Shown one piece after another: positions 15,778 to 24,545 of a stretch of 64,000 nt of DNA. The notes under the pieces are model-generated. The model was not told the DNA's origin, made no database searches, and saw only the letters and a program-made list of their open reading frames with translations. Source of the stretch: Alcaligenes faecalis (GTDB taxonomy: Bacteria > Pseudomonadota > Gammaproteobacteria > Burkholderiales > Burkholderiaceae_B); contig NZ_CP031012.1 of the NCBI RefSeq assembly GCF_009497775.1, positions 868,001-932,000 on the forward strand. The letters are read 5' to 3'. Within the stretch, counting starts at the first letter, position 1, and each line of letters begins with the position of its first letter. A program made the translations under genes and the position numbers.

Positions 15778-18157
15778 AACTGGAGGCGCAGTCTTAGTGC
15801 GAGTTGCGGCGTGGTATATCGTGTTGATGATGACAGGCATGGGGGTCGCCCAGGCTCAGTCGTCCGTGCGTCCGTCTTTAAAGACGTCCCCCGGTTTGCA
15901 AGTGCGCAAGCTCCAGGAAGAGGATATGGCCGTCTATCTGATAGGCGACCAGATGAAAACACTGGAAGACGGCACCCTGCGCCTGGAAGGCGGTGCCCAG
16001 GTTCGGCGCATTGATTCCGTCGTCAAAGGCGACCGGATCGACTATCAGGAAAAAACCGGCCAGGTGGAAGTGCGTGGCAACGGCCTGATCATGCGTGATG
16101 GCGCCTTGGTGCGCAGCCCGGAGTTTGATTACAACCTGGACGCGGATACGGGGCGCATGTCGTCCCCGGAGTTCTGGCTGGGGGCTACCGGCGGCAGCGG
16201 TACAGCGACGCAGGCTGATATTTTCAGCTCCAATCATATGCGCCTGTCCGATGTGAATTACTCGGGCTGCCCGTGTCCTGAACCTGCCTGGTATATCCAG
16301 TCGCCCAAGGTTGATCTGTATTCCAAGGAAAACGAAGGGGTGGCGCGTAATGGCGTCCTGTACTTCAAGGGCGTGCCCCTGTTGTATTCCCCCTACTTGA
16401 CCTTCCCGCTGCGCAAAGAGCGCAAGTCGGGTTTCCTTTTGCCTACTTACGGCATGACGACGCGTGGTGGTATAGACCTGAGCGTGCCGTACTACCTGAA
16501 CCTGGCCCCCAATTACGATGCCACCCTGACGCCACGCTTCATGGGCAAGCGCGGTGCCATGCTGGGTGGTGAGTTCCGTTATCTGGGTGACAGCTTCTCC
16601 GGAGAACTGACCGGTAATTACCTGCCTGATGACAAGGAACTGGGCTACAAGCGTTGGCTGTTCATGGGGCAATATCGCCAGAGCCTGCCTGCCAGCTTCT
16701 ACTTGAATGCGGATATCCGTCGAGCATCAGATGACGATTACTTCCGTGACTTCAGCAGCTTTGGATTAAACGATTCCACCATTCAGGATCTGGCCAGCAC
16801 CGTCAGCCTTGGATGGGGCGGTTCCAAGTATTTCCGTGCCTCTGTCAGCGCGACTCGCTATCAGACTTTGCAGGATGCCAGCGCCGGATATCGTCAGCCA
16901 CAGTACGACAAGTTGCCTGAGTGGTATCTGGGTGCCTCGCGCTATAACTGGGGCGGCTTTGATGTAGTCAGCGATAACTACGCCACTCGTTTCCGCATGC
17001 CGTTTTACAGCGGTAATCTGGATACATTCGACAAGATGCGTTATACGCGTCAGGCTCCGGATGGCACGCGTTTCTCGTCGTATACCACGGTGGCTTATCC
17101 CATCATTCGTCCGGGCTGGTACGTCACACCTAAAGCAGGGTTGCACATGAGCCAGTACCAGATGGACTGGTATGCGGGTGATCCAGTGATGGATGCCAGA
17201 TATGCCGGTCGTTCCCGTACGCAAAGTCGCGTTTTGCCTATCCTGTCCCTGGATACCGGCATGACTTTCGAGCGCGAAACGACTTTGTTTGGCAATGACT
17301 CCATCCAGACGCTGGAGCCACGTGTTTACTATCTGTACGTGCCCTATCGGGACCAGTCGTCTTTGCCCCTGTTTGACACCAGTCTGGCCAGTTTCAACTT
17401 TGCCCAGGCCTTTAGCGAAAACATTTTCTCCGGTGGCTGGGACCGTATTTCCAATGCGAACCAGGTTACCGTGGGCCTGACTTCCCGCTGGCTGGATGCC
17501 GACACCGGCTACGAGCGTCTGGTTCTGCAGGCTGCTCAGCGCTTGTACTTCGATAAGCAAACTGTCACGCTAAGCGACGAACAAGCCCGTACCAGCACCC
17601 GTTCGGACTATTTGGTCGGCGCCAGTGCAGCCCTGACCAATACGTTCTCGGTCAATTTCGATGCGCAATTCAATCCGGATGAAAAGCGCCGCAATCGTCT
17701 GGCCTCCGGTATTCGTTGGCGTCCTAAACGCCTGGCAACACTGGGTGTGAACTATCGTTATGAACGTGACCCCCGTCAGGTTGTGGAACCCACCTTCACG
17801 CCGCCCGAGGATGATCACCGAGGCAAAGAATACGTTTCCATGACAGGCCAATGGCCCTTGACCAACAAGTTGTATGCTGTGGGACGTTACGATTACTCCA
17901 TCCAGGAAAGCCGCGGAACACAAACCGTGATGGGCTTGGAGTACAAAGGTGACTGTTGCTGGGCGGCTCGTGTGGTGATGCAGCGCTATGCGGTTTCGGC
18001 TAGTGAAACCAATAAGGCCCTGTTCTTCCAGCTGGAGCTCTCCGGTCTGGGCGGGATTGGTAACGACCCTATCAAAATGCTGCGTGATCGCGTGATTGGT
18101 TATGAAACCGTCTCGGACCCCGTACAGGAAAAAATGATTCATGAGAGGTATGAATAA
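15767..18157 (+). CDS. lptD: LPS-assembly outer membrane protein LptD
   Basis: LptD with the lipoprotein LptE inserts lipopolysaccharide into the outer leaflet of the outer membrane. After a signal peptide (cleavage near AQA, residue 30), the OstA/LptA-like periplasmic domain covers roughly residues 50-160. The beta-barrel domain fills the rest, with the conserved YFKGVPLLYSPYLTFPLRKERKSGFLLPTYG segment. The 796-residue length is typical. Cysteines sit at 168 and 170 (GCPCPEP) and 730-731 (GDCCW); the pair near the C-terminus matches the disulphide-forming pair of E. coli, but I see no cysteine in the N-terminal domain. The start at 15767 follows the AGGA supplied by a tandem repeat. Confidence 0.95.
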   Translation: MQDTTGGAVLVRVAAWYIVLMMTGMGVAQAQSSVRPSLKTSPGLQVRKLQEEDMAVYLIGDQMKTLEDGTLRLEGGAQVRRIDSVVKGDRIDYQEKTGQVEVRGNGLIMRDGALVRSPEFDYNLDADTGRMSSPEFWLGATGGSGTATQADIFSSNHMRLSDVNYSGCPCPEPAWYIQSPKVDLYSKENEGVARNGVLYFKGVPLLYSPYLTFPLRKERKSGFLLPTYGMTTRGGIDLSVPYYLNLAPNYDATLTPRFMGKRGAMLGGEFRYLGDSFSGELTGNYLPDDKELGYKRWLFMGQYRQSLPASFYLNADIRRASDDDYFRDFSSFGLNDSTIQDLASTVSLGWGGSKYFRASVSATRYQTLQDASAGYRQPQYDKLPEWYLGASRYNWGGFDVVSDNYATRFRMPFYSGNLDTFDKMRYTRQAPDGTRFSSYTTVAYPIIRPGWYVTPKAGLHMSQYQMDWYAGDPVMDARYAGRSRTQSRVLPILSLDTGMTFERETTLFGNDSIQTLEPRVYYLYVPYRDQSSLPLFDTSLASFNFAQAFSENIFSGGWDRISNANQVTVGLTSRWLDADTGYERLVLQAAQRLYFDKQTVTLSDEQARTSTRSDYLVGASAALTNTFSVNFDAQFNPDEKRRNRLASGIRWRPKRLATLGVNYRYERDPRQVVEPTFTPPEDDHRGKEYVSMTGQWPLTNKLYAVGRYDYSIQESRGTQTVMGLEYKGDCCWAARVVMQRYAVSASETNKALFFQLELSGLGGIGNDPIKMLRDRVIGYETVSDPVQEKMIHERYE

Positions 18158-18158
18158 T

Positions 18159-19601
18159 ATGCGTTTCAGCTTGAAAAACCGTACCCTGTCATTGGCCATG
18201 ATGGCCGTAATGGGTCTGGGCACGGCCCAAATGGCTCAGGCGCAGTCCAAGCCCGCTGCATCTCATAAAGCAGCACCTGCTGGTCCCCAGTTTGTGGATG
18301 GTATCGCTGCTGTGGTCAATGACGAGGTGATTACCCTGCGTCAGGTCGATCAGGAAGCCGCTCAGGTGCTGGAGCAGCTAAAGCAACAGAAAATTCCCGC
18401 TCCTGATCATGACGTGCTGCGTAAGCAGGTTCTGCAGCGTCTGATCAATGAGCGCCTGGAGCAGCAAGAAGCTCGCGCCATGGGCATCTCGATCGGTGCG
18501 CAGCAGGTGGATGAAGGCGTGCGCATGATTTCCTCGCGCAACAATATGACTGAAGCCCAGCTGCGTGCCGAGATTGAAAAGAACGGTATCAGCTGGGAGC
18601 AGTACCGCACTAATCTGAAGCAGGAAATCCTGCTGGATCAACTGCGCATGCGTGCGGTCGACAGCAGCATCAATATTACGGATGCTGATATTGATATTTA
18701 CCTGCGCTCTCAAGGTGGTGCTGGTTTGAGCAATCTGGGGCAATCGGCAACACAAAACCAGAATGCACCAGTCAGCCTGGCGCAGATTCTGGTGCGTGTG
18801 CCTGAAGGCGCTAATTCCAGTGAAGAAGCTCGTTTGCGCACCAAGGCTGAAGGCCTGTTGGCCCAAGCTCGTTCGGGTGCAGACTTTGCCGGTTTGGCCG
18901 CTTCCAATTCGGATGGTCAGGAAGCCTTGAATGGCGGCGTGATGGGAACCCGTTCCTTGTCCGATTGGCCTGATCTGTTTGCACAAGCTGTCCATAATCT
19001 GGCTCCCGGTCAGGTCTCCAACCTGATCCGTAGTGGTCAAGGTTTCCATATTCTGAAGGTGCTGGAGCGCGGCGGTGCTGCGCCTGCCAATATCTCGCCT
19101 GTGGCCAGTGCGGCATCGGCTCAATCGGGCCCCATGATGGTGACCCAGACTCACGCCCGCCATATTCTGGTCAAGCTCTCTAAAGTCATGACCTCCGAGC
19201 AGGCTCGTCAGCGTATCGAACAGTTGCAAGTGCGTCTGCGCAATGGCGAGTCCTTCCAGGATCTGGCCAAGCGCTACTCGGAAGACAGCAGCGCACCACA
19301 AGGTGGTGATCTGGGCTGGCTCTCGCCGGGCGAAACCGTGCCTCCATTCGAGCAAGCCATGGACAAGCTGCAACCCGGTAACGATAGTGTGATTGTCGAA
19401 TCCCAGTTTGGCTGGCACCTGATTCAGGTGATCGAGCGCCGTACCCGCAATATGGAAAGCGAGTACAAGCGTATGCAGGCTCGTCAGGCCCTGTTCCAGC
19501 AGCGTGCCGAGCCCGCTTTTGAAGACTGGCTGAACAGCCTGCGCGGCCGCGCTTATATTGATAACCGTTTGGACCCCGAGTCCAGCACCCGCCGTCGCTA
19601 A
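18159..19601 (+). CDS. surA: Periplasmic chaperone and peptidyl-prolyl isomerase SurA
   Basis: SurA escorts unfolded outer-membrane proteins, LptD among them, to the BAM complex. The 480-residue product has a signal peptide ([29 protein letters not shown]), the SurA_N chaperone domain starting at [20 protein letters not shown], and two parvulin domains: [15 protein letters not shown] onward and [14 protein letters not shown] through [20 protein letters not shown]. The start at 18159 is preferred over in-frame ATGs at 18141 and 18150: GAGAGG (18143-18148) is correctly placed and the codon follows the lptD stop by one base. It is co-transcribed with lptD. Confidence 0.95.
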   Translation: MRFSLKNRTLSLAMMAVMGLGTAQMAQAQSKPAASHKAAPAGPQFVDGIAAVVNDEVITLRQVDQEAAQVLEQLKQQKIPAPDHDVLRKQVLQRLINERLEQQEARAMGISIGAQQVDEGVRMISSRNNMTEAQLRAEIEKNGISWEQYRTNLKQEILLDQLRMRAVDSSINITDADIDIYLRSQGGAGLSNLGQSATQNQNAPVSLAQILVRVPEGANSSEEARLRTKAEGLLAQARSGADFAGLAASNSDGQEALNGGVMGTRSLSDWPDLFAQAVHNLAPGQVSNLIRSGQGFHILKVLERGGAAPANISPVASAASAQSGPMMVTQTHARHILVKLSKVMTSEQARQRIEQLQVRLRNGESFQDLAKRYSEDSSAPQGGDLGWLSPGETVPPFEQAMDKLQPGNDSVIVESQFGWHLIQVIERRTRNMESEYKRMQARQALFQQRAEPAFEDWLNSLRGRAYIDNRLDPESSTRRR

Positions 19602-19609
19602 GGATAGGT

Positions 19610-20401
19610 ATGGCCCAGCATCAGGCGCGCAAGCGCTTTGGACAGAACTTTCTGGAAGATCAGGCCATCATCGACCAGATCATCCGAGCGATTGGCCCTC
19701 GGCCTATCGATAATATGGTGGAAATCGGTCCGGGCCTCTCGGCCCTGACCCGACCGCTGACGCAGGCGCTGGAGCGCTTGCGTGTGGTCGAGATTGACCG
19801 TGATCTGGCAGCCCGCCTGCGCAATCATTATTCGCCCAGCAAGCTGGAAATCATTGAGGCTGATGCCTTGAGCGTGGACTTCGGTGCTTTGGGCCCGGAT
19901 TTGCGTATTGTCGGTAACCTGCCTTACAACATCTCCAGCCCTTTGCTGTTTCATCTGCTGGACTACGCAGATGCTGTGGTGGACCAGCATTTCATGCTGC
20001 AACGGGAAGTGATCGACCGCATGGTCGCCAAGCCCGGCTCTTCGGATTACAGTCGTTTGTCGGTGATGCTGCAGGCACGCTACCGCATGACCAAACTGTT
20101 TGAAGTGCCCCCCGAGGCATTCAACCCACCACCGCGTGTTGTGTCGGCCGTCGTGCGTATGGTGCCCTTGGCGGCAGATCGTCCCCAGGCTCGTGATGCA
20201 CGTGTGTTCAGCCAGGTTGTGGCTCGGGCTTTCTCGCAAAAGCGCAAGATGTTGCGGGGTGGTCTGGGTGACTGGGCGGCGCATATCGACTGGGAAGCGC
20301 TGGACATTGCACCTACCAGCCGTCCAGCGGATTTGTCCTTGGAAAAGTACATTGCCCTGGCCGATCACCTGATGGATAAGGGCGTTATACAGGCTGCCTG
20401 A
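19610..20401 (+). CDS. rsmA: 16S rRNA dimethyladenosine transferase RsmA (KsgA)
   Basis: RsmA dimethylates A1518 and A1519 in helix 45 of 16S rRNA using SAM, late in 30S assembly; loss gives kasugamycin resistance. The 263 residues contain [10 protein letters not shown] at the N-terminus, the SAM motif [18 protein letters not shown], and the catalytic [12 protein letters not shown] motif. It follows surA by eight bases. In E. coli and many relatives pdxA lies between surA and rsmA; here it is absent. A very long hairpin closes the lptD-surA-rsmA operon. Confidence 0.96.
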   Translation: MAQHQARKRFGQNFLEDQAIIDQIIRAIGPRPIDNMVEIGPGLSALTRPLTQALERLRVVEIDRDLAARLRNHYSPSKLEIIEADALSVDFGALGPDLRIVGNLPYNISSPLLFHLLDYADAVVDQHFMLQREVIDRMVAKPGSSDYSRLSVMLQARYRMTKLFEVPPEAFNPPPRVVSAVVRMVPLAADRPQARDARVFSQVVARAFSQKRKMLRGGLGDWAAHIDWEALDIAPTSRPADLSLEKYIALADHLMDKGVIQAA

Positions 20402-20404
20402 TAG

Positions 20405-20482
20405 ACAAAACCCCGTAAAGAAAAACACCCCAAAATTGGATATCGATTCCGTTTTGGGGTGTTTTTCTTTACGGGGTTTTGT
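20405..20482. terminator. Perfect 31-bp inverted repeat ending the lptD-surA-rsmA operon
   Basis: Arms 20405-20435 and 20452-20482 are exact reverse complements, with a 16-nt loop. The inner part (CACCCCAAAA/TTTTGGGGTG) plus TTTTTCTTT behaves as an intrinsic terminator in either direction, and an outer AAAACCCCG/CGGGGTTTT extends the stem. It begins three bases after the rsmA stop codon and faces the convergent gene ending at 20570. Confidence 0.85.
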
Positions 20483-20569
20483 AAGGCTACATGTCCATGG
20501 AATGATCAGTGATTCATGGCTGAGTCTGTTGGGGCGAAGTGTCTTACCCTCACGCTGAACCCTGAACCC

Positions 20570-21799
20570 TTAGCCAAAGAACCAATAGCAGACCGCAATC
20601 GAGGCCAGTACCCCGGCCAGATCGGCAATCAAGGCGCAGGAAACCGCATGGCGGGCGCGTTGTATGCCGACTGCGCCAAAATATACCGCCAGCACATAGA
20701 AGGTAGTCTCGGTGCTGCCCTGCACGGTTGCCCCCAGCAGCGCCGGGAAACTGTCTACGCCGTGATGCTGCATGGTTTCGATCAGCAAGGCACGAGCGGC
20801 ACCGGCCGAGAAAGGTTTGACCAAAGCCGTAGGCAGTGCATCAATAAAGCGCGTATCCAATCCGGTCAGGTTCACCAGCCAGCGGATTACGTCCAGCACG
20901 ATATCCAGGGCACCAGAGCTGCGTAGCACGCCCACAGCGCACAGCATGGCAACCAGATAGGGCAGCAGATCCCTGGCGACCCCAAAGCCCTCCTTGGCAC
21001 CTTCTACAAAGGCTTCATACAAAGGAATCTTGCGACGCCAGCCCATCAGCAGGAACAGCCAGATAATGGACAGCAGGGTCAGGTTGCCCAGCAAGGAGGA
21101 AAGCGATTGAATGGCTGCTGCACTCAAAGTGGCCAGCAAGGCCATGAAGGAGCCCAGAATCAGTGCAAACACCCCAAACCACAACATCAGCACCGGATCA
21201 AACAGACGCAGGCGCTGCACCAGGGCTACGCTTAGCAGTCCTGCCAGTGAGGAAGCGGTGGTCGCCAGCAGAATGGGCAGAAACACCATCGTAGGATCAG
21301 GTGCACCTTGTTGAGCCCGGTACATGAAGATGCTGATGGGGATCAGTGTCAGTGAGGAAGCATTCAGCACCAGAAACAGGATCTGGGCATTGGTGGCGGT
21401 GTCCGGATGCGGGTTCAGGGTTTGCAGCGACTTCATGGCTCGCAAACCTATTGGCGTGGCGGCATTGTCCAGGCCCAGGCCATTGGCGGCAAAGTTCAGG
21501 GTGATCAGCCCCAAAGCCGGGTGGCCAGCAGGCACGCCGGGCATCAGACGGCTGAACAGCGGTCCCAGCCAGCGAGCCAGGGTATCGATCAGCCCGGCCT
21601 TCTCGGCAATCTTCAGGAAACCCAACCACAGGGTGAGCGTGCCGAAAAGCAGCAGCATCAGTTGCACGGACAGGGCAGCCATATCGAACAGGCTGCGCAC
21701 CATCTGCGCAAAAATTTCGCTATTTCCCCCTACCAGCCACTGGTAAAAGCCGCTGACAGCGGCAATCAGGAAGAAAAACAGCCAAAGAGTATTGAGCAT
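20570..21799 (-). CDS. SpmA-SpmB fusion membrane protein (nucleoside-recognition/gate domains)
   Basis: In Bacillus SpmA and SpmB are separate membrane proteins needed for spore core dehydration. Here both are fused in 409 residues. The first gate domain (LGPLFSRLMPGVPAGHPALGLITLNFAANGLGLDNAATPIGLRAM) lies near residues 75-125. The second (LLPYLVAMLCAVGVLRSSGAL through GSTETTFYVLAVYFGAVGIQRARHA) covers about 285-390. About ten hydrophobic helices are visible. Alcaligenaceae do not sporulate, so the protein must move or sense something else; the substrate is unknown. It is transcribed alone, convergent with rsmA. Confidence 0.85.
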   Translation of the reverse strand: MLNTLWLFFFLIAAVSGFYQWLVGGNSEIFAQMVRSLFDMAALSVQLMLLLFGTLTLWLGFLKIAEKAGLIDTLARWLGPLFSRLMPGVPAGHPALGLITLNFAANGLGLDNAATPIGLRAMKSLQTLNPHPDTATNAQILFLVLNASSLTLIPISIFMYRAQQGAPDPTMVFLPILLATTASSLAGLLSVALVQRLRLFDPVLMLWFGVFALILGSFMALLATLSAAAIQSLSSLLGNLTLLSIIWLFLLMGWRRKIPLYEAFVEGAKEGFGVARDLLPYLVAMLCAVGVLRSSGALDIVLDVIRWLVNLTGLDTRFIDALPTALVKPFSAGAARALLIETMQHHGVDSFPALLGATVQGSTETTFYVLAVYFGAVGIQRARHAVSCALIADLAGVLASIAVCYWFFG

Positions 21800-21944
21800 A
21801 GTGTTGGCAGTAAACAGGGCAGGGAAAAGCCAAGTTAGATTGTCGCAGAATACAGGCGGGTTTTAACGGCTACGGTATGTAAGGGTGGCGGCACAAATAG
21901 TCGCAAAGCAGGATTTGAGCAGGTTTGTGCTGAGCTGGGGAGCT

Positions 21945-21973
21945 ATAAAAAAACCGGCCAGTGAAGGCCGGTT
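21945..21973 (-). terminator. Terminator of the glyQ-gloA operon
   Basis: AACCGGCC (21952-21959) and GGCCGGTT (21966-21973) form the stem; read on the minus strand it is followed by a run of T. It sits just after the gloA stop codon. Confidence 0.88.
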
Positions 21974-21982
21974 CTGTTTGCT

Positions 21983-22378
21983 TTAATCCACGCGTCCTTT
22001 GGACTGGATCAGTTCAATCTTGTAGCCGTCCGGATCTTCCACAAACGCAATCACGGTGGTGCCGTGTTTCATGGGGCCGGCTTCGCGTACGACCTTGCCG
22101 CCGCGGGCCTTGATGTCCTCACAGGCTTTGTAGGCATCAGGCACTTCCAGCGCGATGTGGCCGTAGGCATCACCCAAATCATAAGAGGGGGTGTCCCAGT
22201 TGTGGGTCAGCTCCAGTGCGGCGGCTTCGGACTCGTCCTGATAGCCCACAAAAGCCAGGGTGAAGCGGCCGTCCGGGTAGTCGGACTGGCGCAGCAATTT
22301 CATGCCCAGCACTTCGGTGTAAAAGGCCAGAGAACGGTCCAGATTGCCGACACGCAGCATGGTGTGCAGGATACGCAT
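21983..22378 (-). CDS. gloA: Lactoylglutathione lyase (glyoxalase I)
   Basis: GloA isomerises the hemithioacetal of methylglyoxal and glutathione to S-lactoylglutathione in the cytosol. The 131 residues match the short Ni2+-type bacterial enzyme. The four expected metal ligands are present: H5 (MRILHTML), the Glu of ALELTHN, the His of GHIALEV and the Glu of YKIELIQ. The motif [16 protein letters not shown] is also typical. It is the last gene of the long minus-strand operon headed by glyQ, 29 bases after the metallopeptidase gene. Confidence 0.95.
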   Translation of the reverse strand: MRILHTMLRVGNLDRSLAFYTEVLGMKLLRQSDYPDGRFTLAFVGYQDESEAAALELTHNWDTPSYDLGDAYGHIALEVPDAYKACEDIKARGGKVVREAGPMKHGTTVIAFVEDPDGYKIELIQSKGRVD

Positions 22379-22407
22379 AAGGTAGAGCTCCTAGAGTTCA
22401 ACCTGCC

Positions 22408-23289
22408 TTAAAGCAGGGGCAGGGTGCCTGGATCATATTGTCGTAACTGATTGCGCGCATTGACAAAATCAGGGTAGAGCGTTTCGACCAAGGCCCAGAA
22501 ACGTGGGCCGTGATTCATCTCTTGCAGATGCGCGACCTCGTGAGCGACGACGTAATCAATGATGGATGGGTGAAAGTGTATCAGGCGCCAGTTCAGCATG
22601 ATGGTGCCGTCACTGTTGCAGGACCCCCAGCGTTTGGCGGGCGCGGCCAGCCGTAATTTGCTGGCACTCAAACCGGACAGATTCAGATAGTGTTGCAGCC
22701 GCTGTTCAAACCATTGCCTGGCCTGTTTCTGCAGCCAGGCCTGGGTCAGCTCCTGAACGCGCTGTGGCTCGGCACCGACGGGCAAGGGGAGCGACAGGCC
22801 TTGACCTCGTAGAACCTGGCCGGGCTGGCCGTCAAAATGCACCTGCTGAATCTGCGGGTTCAGGCTAAGACGGATGGGCATCCCCATAAAGGGCAGGGTA
22901 TCGCCATCTACCCATTGCAGGCTTTGCAAGGCCAGTTGTTCACGACGCTGCTGATACTCGCGCAGCTTGCGCAGTATCCAGGCGCTTTTGCTGTGCAGTA
23001 CTTGTTCGGCTTGACTGATCTTGACCCAGGAAGGCAGGGCAACCGTCAGGCCGCTGTCGTTGATGGTCAGGCCCAGGGTACGGCGGCGGGAGCGTTTGAG
23101 CTGATAGCCAATGGTGTGACCATCCAGCTGCACCTGCTGCCATTGCACGCCTTCCGGCAAGCTCTCGGGCCGGACAGTCAAGGCGCTTTTGGGGGGCAGA
23201 GCAGAACCGGCGGGCGGCTTTTCTTGCCGCTGCGCCGGGTGGGGAAAGGCCGTGTCAGGAAACAGAGCCAGTTGTGGGGGGACCGTCAT
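22408..23289 (-). CDS. YgjP-like zinc metallopeptidase family protein
   Basis: The C-terminal half carries the zinc motif VAHEVAHLQEMNHGPRFW (H-E-x2-H followed by a third His), preceded by RWGSCNSDGTIMLNWRLIHFHPSIIDYV, the signature of the DUF45/YgjP family. E. coli YgjP has been linked to nucleotide hydrolysis as well as to a peptidase fold, so the substrate stays open. The N-terminal 90 residues are proline-rich and poorly conserved. The 293-residue protein overlaps the end of plsC by 35 bases, which argues for translational coupling within the operon. Confidence 0.82.
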   Translation of the reverse strand: MTVPPQLALFPDTAFPHPAQRQEKPPAGSALPPKSALTVRPESLPEGVQWQQVQLDGHTIGYQLKRSRRRTLGLTINDSGLTVALPSWVKISQAEQVLHSKSAWILRKLREYQQRREQLALQSLQWVDGDTLPFMGMPIRLSLNPQIQQVHFDGQPGQVLRGQGLSLPLPVGAEPQRVQELTQAWLQKQARQWFEQRLQHYLNLSGLSASKLRLAAPAKRWGSCNSDGTIMLNWRLIHFHPSIIDYVVAHEVAHLQEMNHGPRFWALVETLYPDFVNARNQLRQYDPGTLPLL

Positions 23290-24004
23290 AGCGTTCCGGA
23301 TTCAAGACGCGCATTTCGGTTTCAATCCATGTTTGTACGCGTTGGTTGACTTCTTCAGGGGTCAGCCCGGTGGGATCAATGGGAGGACCAAAGGAGATAG
23401 TAACCAAGCCCGGCGTCTTGATAAAGGCATTGCGACGCCAGCATTCGCCCGCATTATGCGCTACGGGAATAATGGGCGTGCCGGTACGGCAGGCCAGCAA
23501 GGCGCCGCCCATTTTGTAGCGGCCGGTAGAGCCAGGGGCGGTACGAGTCCCTTCCGGGAACAAGAGGGGCCAGCGGCCTTCGTCAATGCGCTGCTGCCCG
23601 ATCTTGATGACTTGTTCAAAGGCATCCCGGCCCTTGGCGCGATCAATAGGGATCATGCGCAGCAGGGCCAGTCCCCAGCCAAAGAAAGGGACTTTGTGTA
23701 GCTCGCGCTTGTACACAAAGCAGACCTGACGCGGCATGTAGGAAGGAAAGAACAGAGTTTCCCAGGCCGACTGGTGCTTGGACAGGATGATGGCCTTGCC
23801 GTCGGGCAGGTTGTCCCAGCCCTTGGTCTGCCAGCGTATGCCCAGAATCGTGCGCGCACCCCAGACAGCCAGACGCGGCCAGCCGGTAGTGAAGCGATAG
23901 CGCACATCCAGAGGCAGCGGCGCAATAAGCAGGCAGGCAAAGGCGTAGGGGATAACGGTAATCAACAAAAAGAGTTGATAGAGTGAAGCGCGGATAATGC
24001 CCAT
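23255..24004 (-). CDS. plsC: 1-acyl-sn-glycerol-3-phosphate acyltransferase
   Basis: PlsC adds the second acyl chain to make phosphatidic acid at the inner membrane. The product is about 249 residues, with an N-terminal hydrophobic helix (YQLFLLITVIPYAFACLLIAPL). The acyltransferase block I reads KHQSAWET (Glu in place of the usual Asp), followed by PIDRAKG and the glycerol-phosphate site FPEGTRTAPG. The start at 24004 (MGIIRAS) is preferred over an ATG at 24034 because it follows the gmhB stop by one base with a GGAA upstream. Position next to gmhB links phospholipid and LPS-core precursor synthesis. Confidence 0.9.
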   Translation of the reverse strand: MGIIRASLYQLFLLITVIPYAFACLLIAPLPLDVRYRFTTGWPRLAVWGARTILGIRWQTKGWDNLPDGKAIILSKHQSAWETLFFPSYMPRQVCFVYKRELHKVPFFGWGLALLRMIPIDRAKGRDAFEQVIKIGQQRIDEGRWPLLFPEGTRTAPGSTGRYKMGGALLACRTGTPIIPVAHNAGECWRRNAFIKTPGLVTISFGPPIDPTGLTPEEVNQRVQTWIETEMRVLNPERYDGPPTTGSVS

Positions 24005-24005
24005 A

Positions 24006-24545
24006 TCAGTTTCCGTGGAGCCATTTGTCGACAACAGCGGCCAGATCGGCCTCGACGCGCGTGCCTTCGGGCAAGCCGCCTTTCTCTAGGGTACGCATGC
24101 CTTTGCCGGTCTGGACCAGCCAGGGGGCACAACCGGCTTGGCTGGCCGCTTGCAGATCACGCAAGGAATCGCCTACCGAGGGTACGGTTTGCAGGTTCAC
24201 TTCATAGCGATGTGCAATGTCGCGAAACATGCCGGGGGCCGGTTTGCGACAGGTGCAGCCATCATCCGGGCCGTGCGGGCAAATAAAGATGGCGTCGATA
24301 AAGCCACCCAGCAAGGCCAGTTCACGACGCATCTTGGCGTGGATGGCGTTCAGCGTGGTCATGGAAAACAAACCACGCGCCAGACCGGACTGGTTGGTGG
24401 CAATCACCACCTTCCAGCCGTTTTCGGTCAGGCGGGCCAAGGCCTCCAGACTGCCTGGAATGGCCTCCCACTCCTGTGGGCTTTTGATAAAGGCATCGCT
24501 GTCATGGTTGATGACACCGTCCCGATCAATAATGGCGAGTTTCAC
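24006..24545 (-). CDS. gmhB: D-glycero-beta-D-manno-heptose-1,7-bisphosphate 7-phosphatase
   Basis: GmhB removes the 7-phosphate in ADP-heptose synthesis for the LPS inner core. It is a 179-residue HAD phosphatase: DRDGVIN near residue 8, ATNQSG, the Zn-binding loop CPHGPDDGCTCRKP, and SVGDSLRDLQAA. The start is GTG; its first base is the last base of the glyS TAG stop codon, so translation is coupled. Association with glyQS and plsC is common in Betaproteobacteria as far as I recall. Confidence 0.93.
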   Translation of the reverse strand: MKLAIIDRDGVINHDSDAFIKSPQEWEAIPGSLEALARLTENGWKVVIATNQSGLARGLFSMTTLNAIHAKMRRELALLGGFIDAIFICPHGPDDGCTCRKPAPGMFRDIAHRYEVNLQTVPSVGDSLRDLQAASQAGCAPWLVQTGKGMRTLEKGGLPEGTRVEADLAAVVDKWLHGN

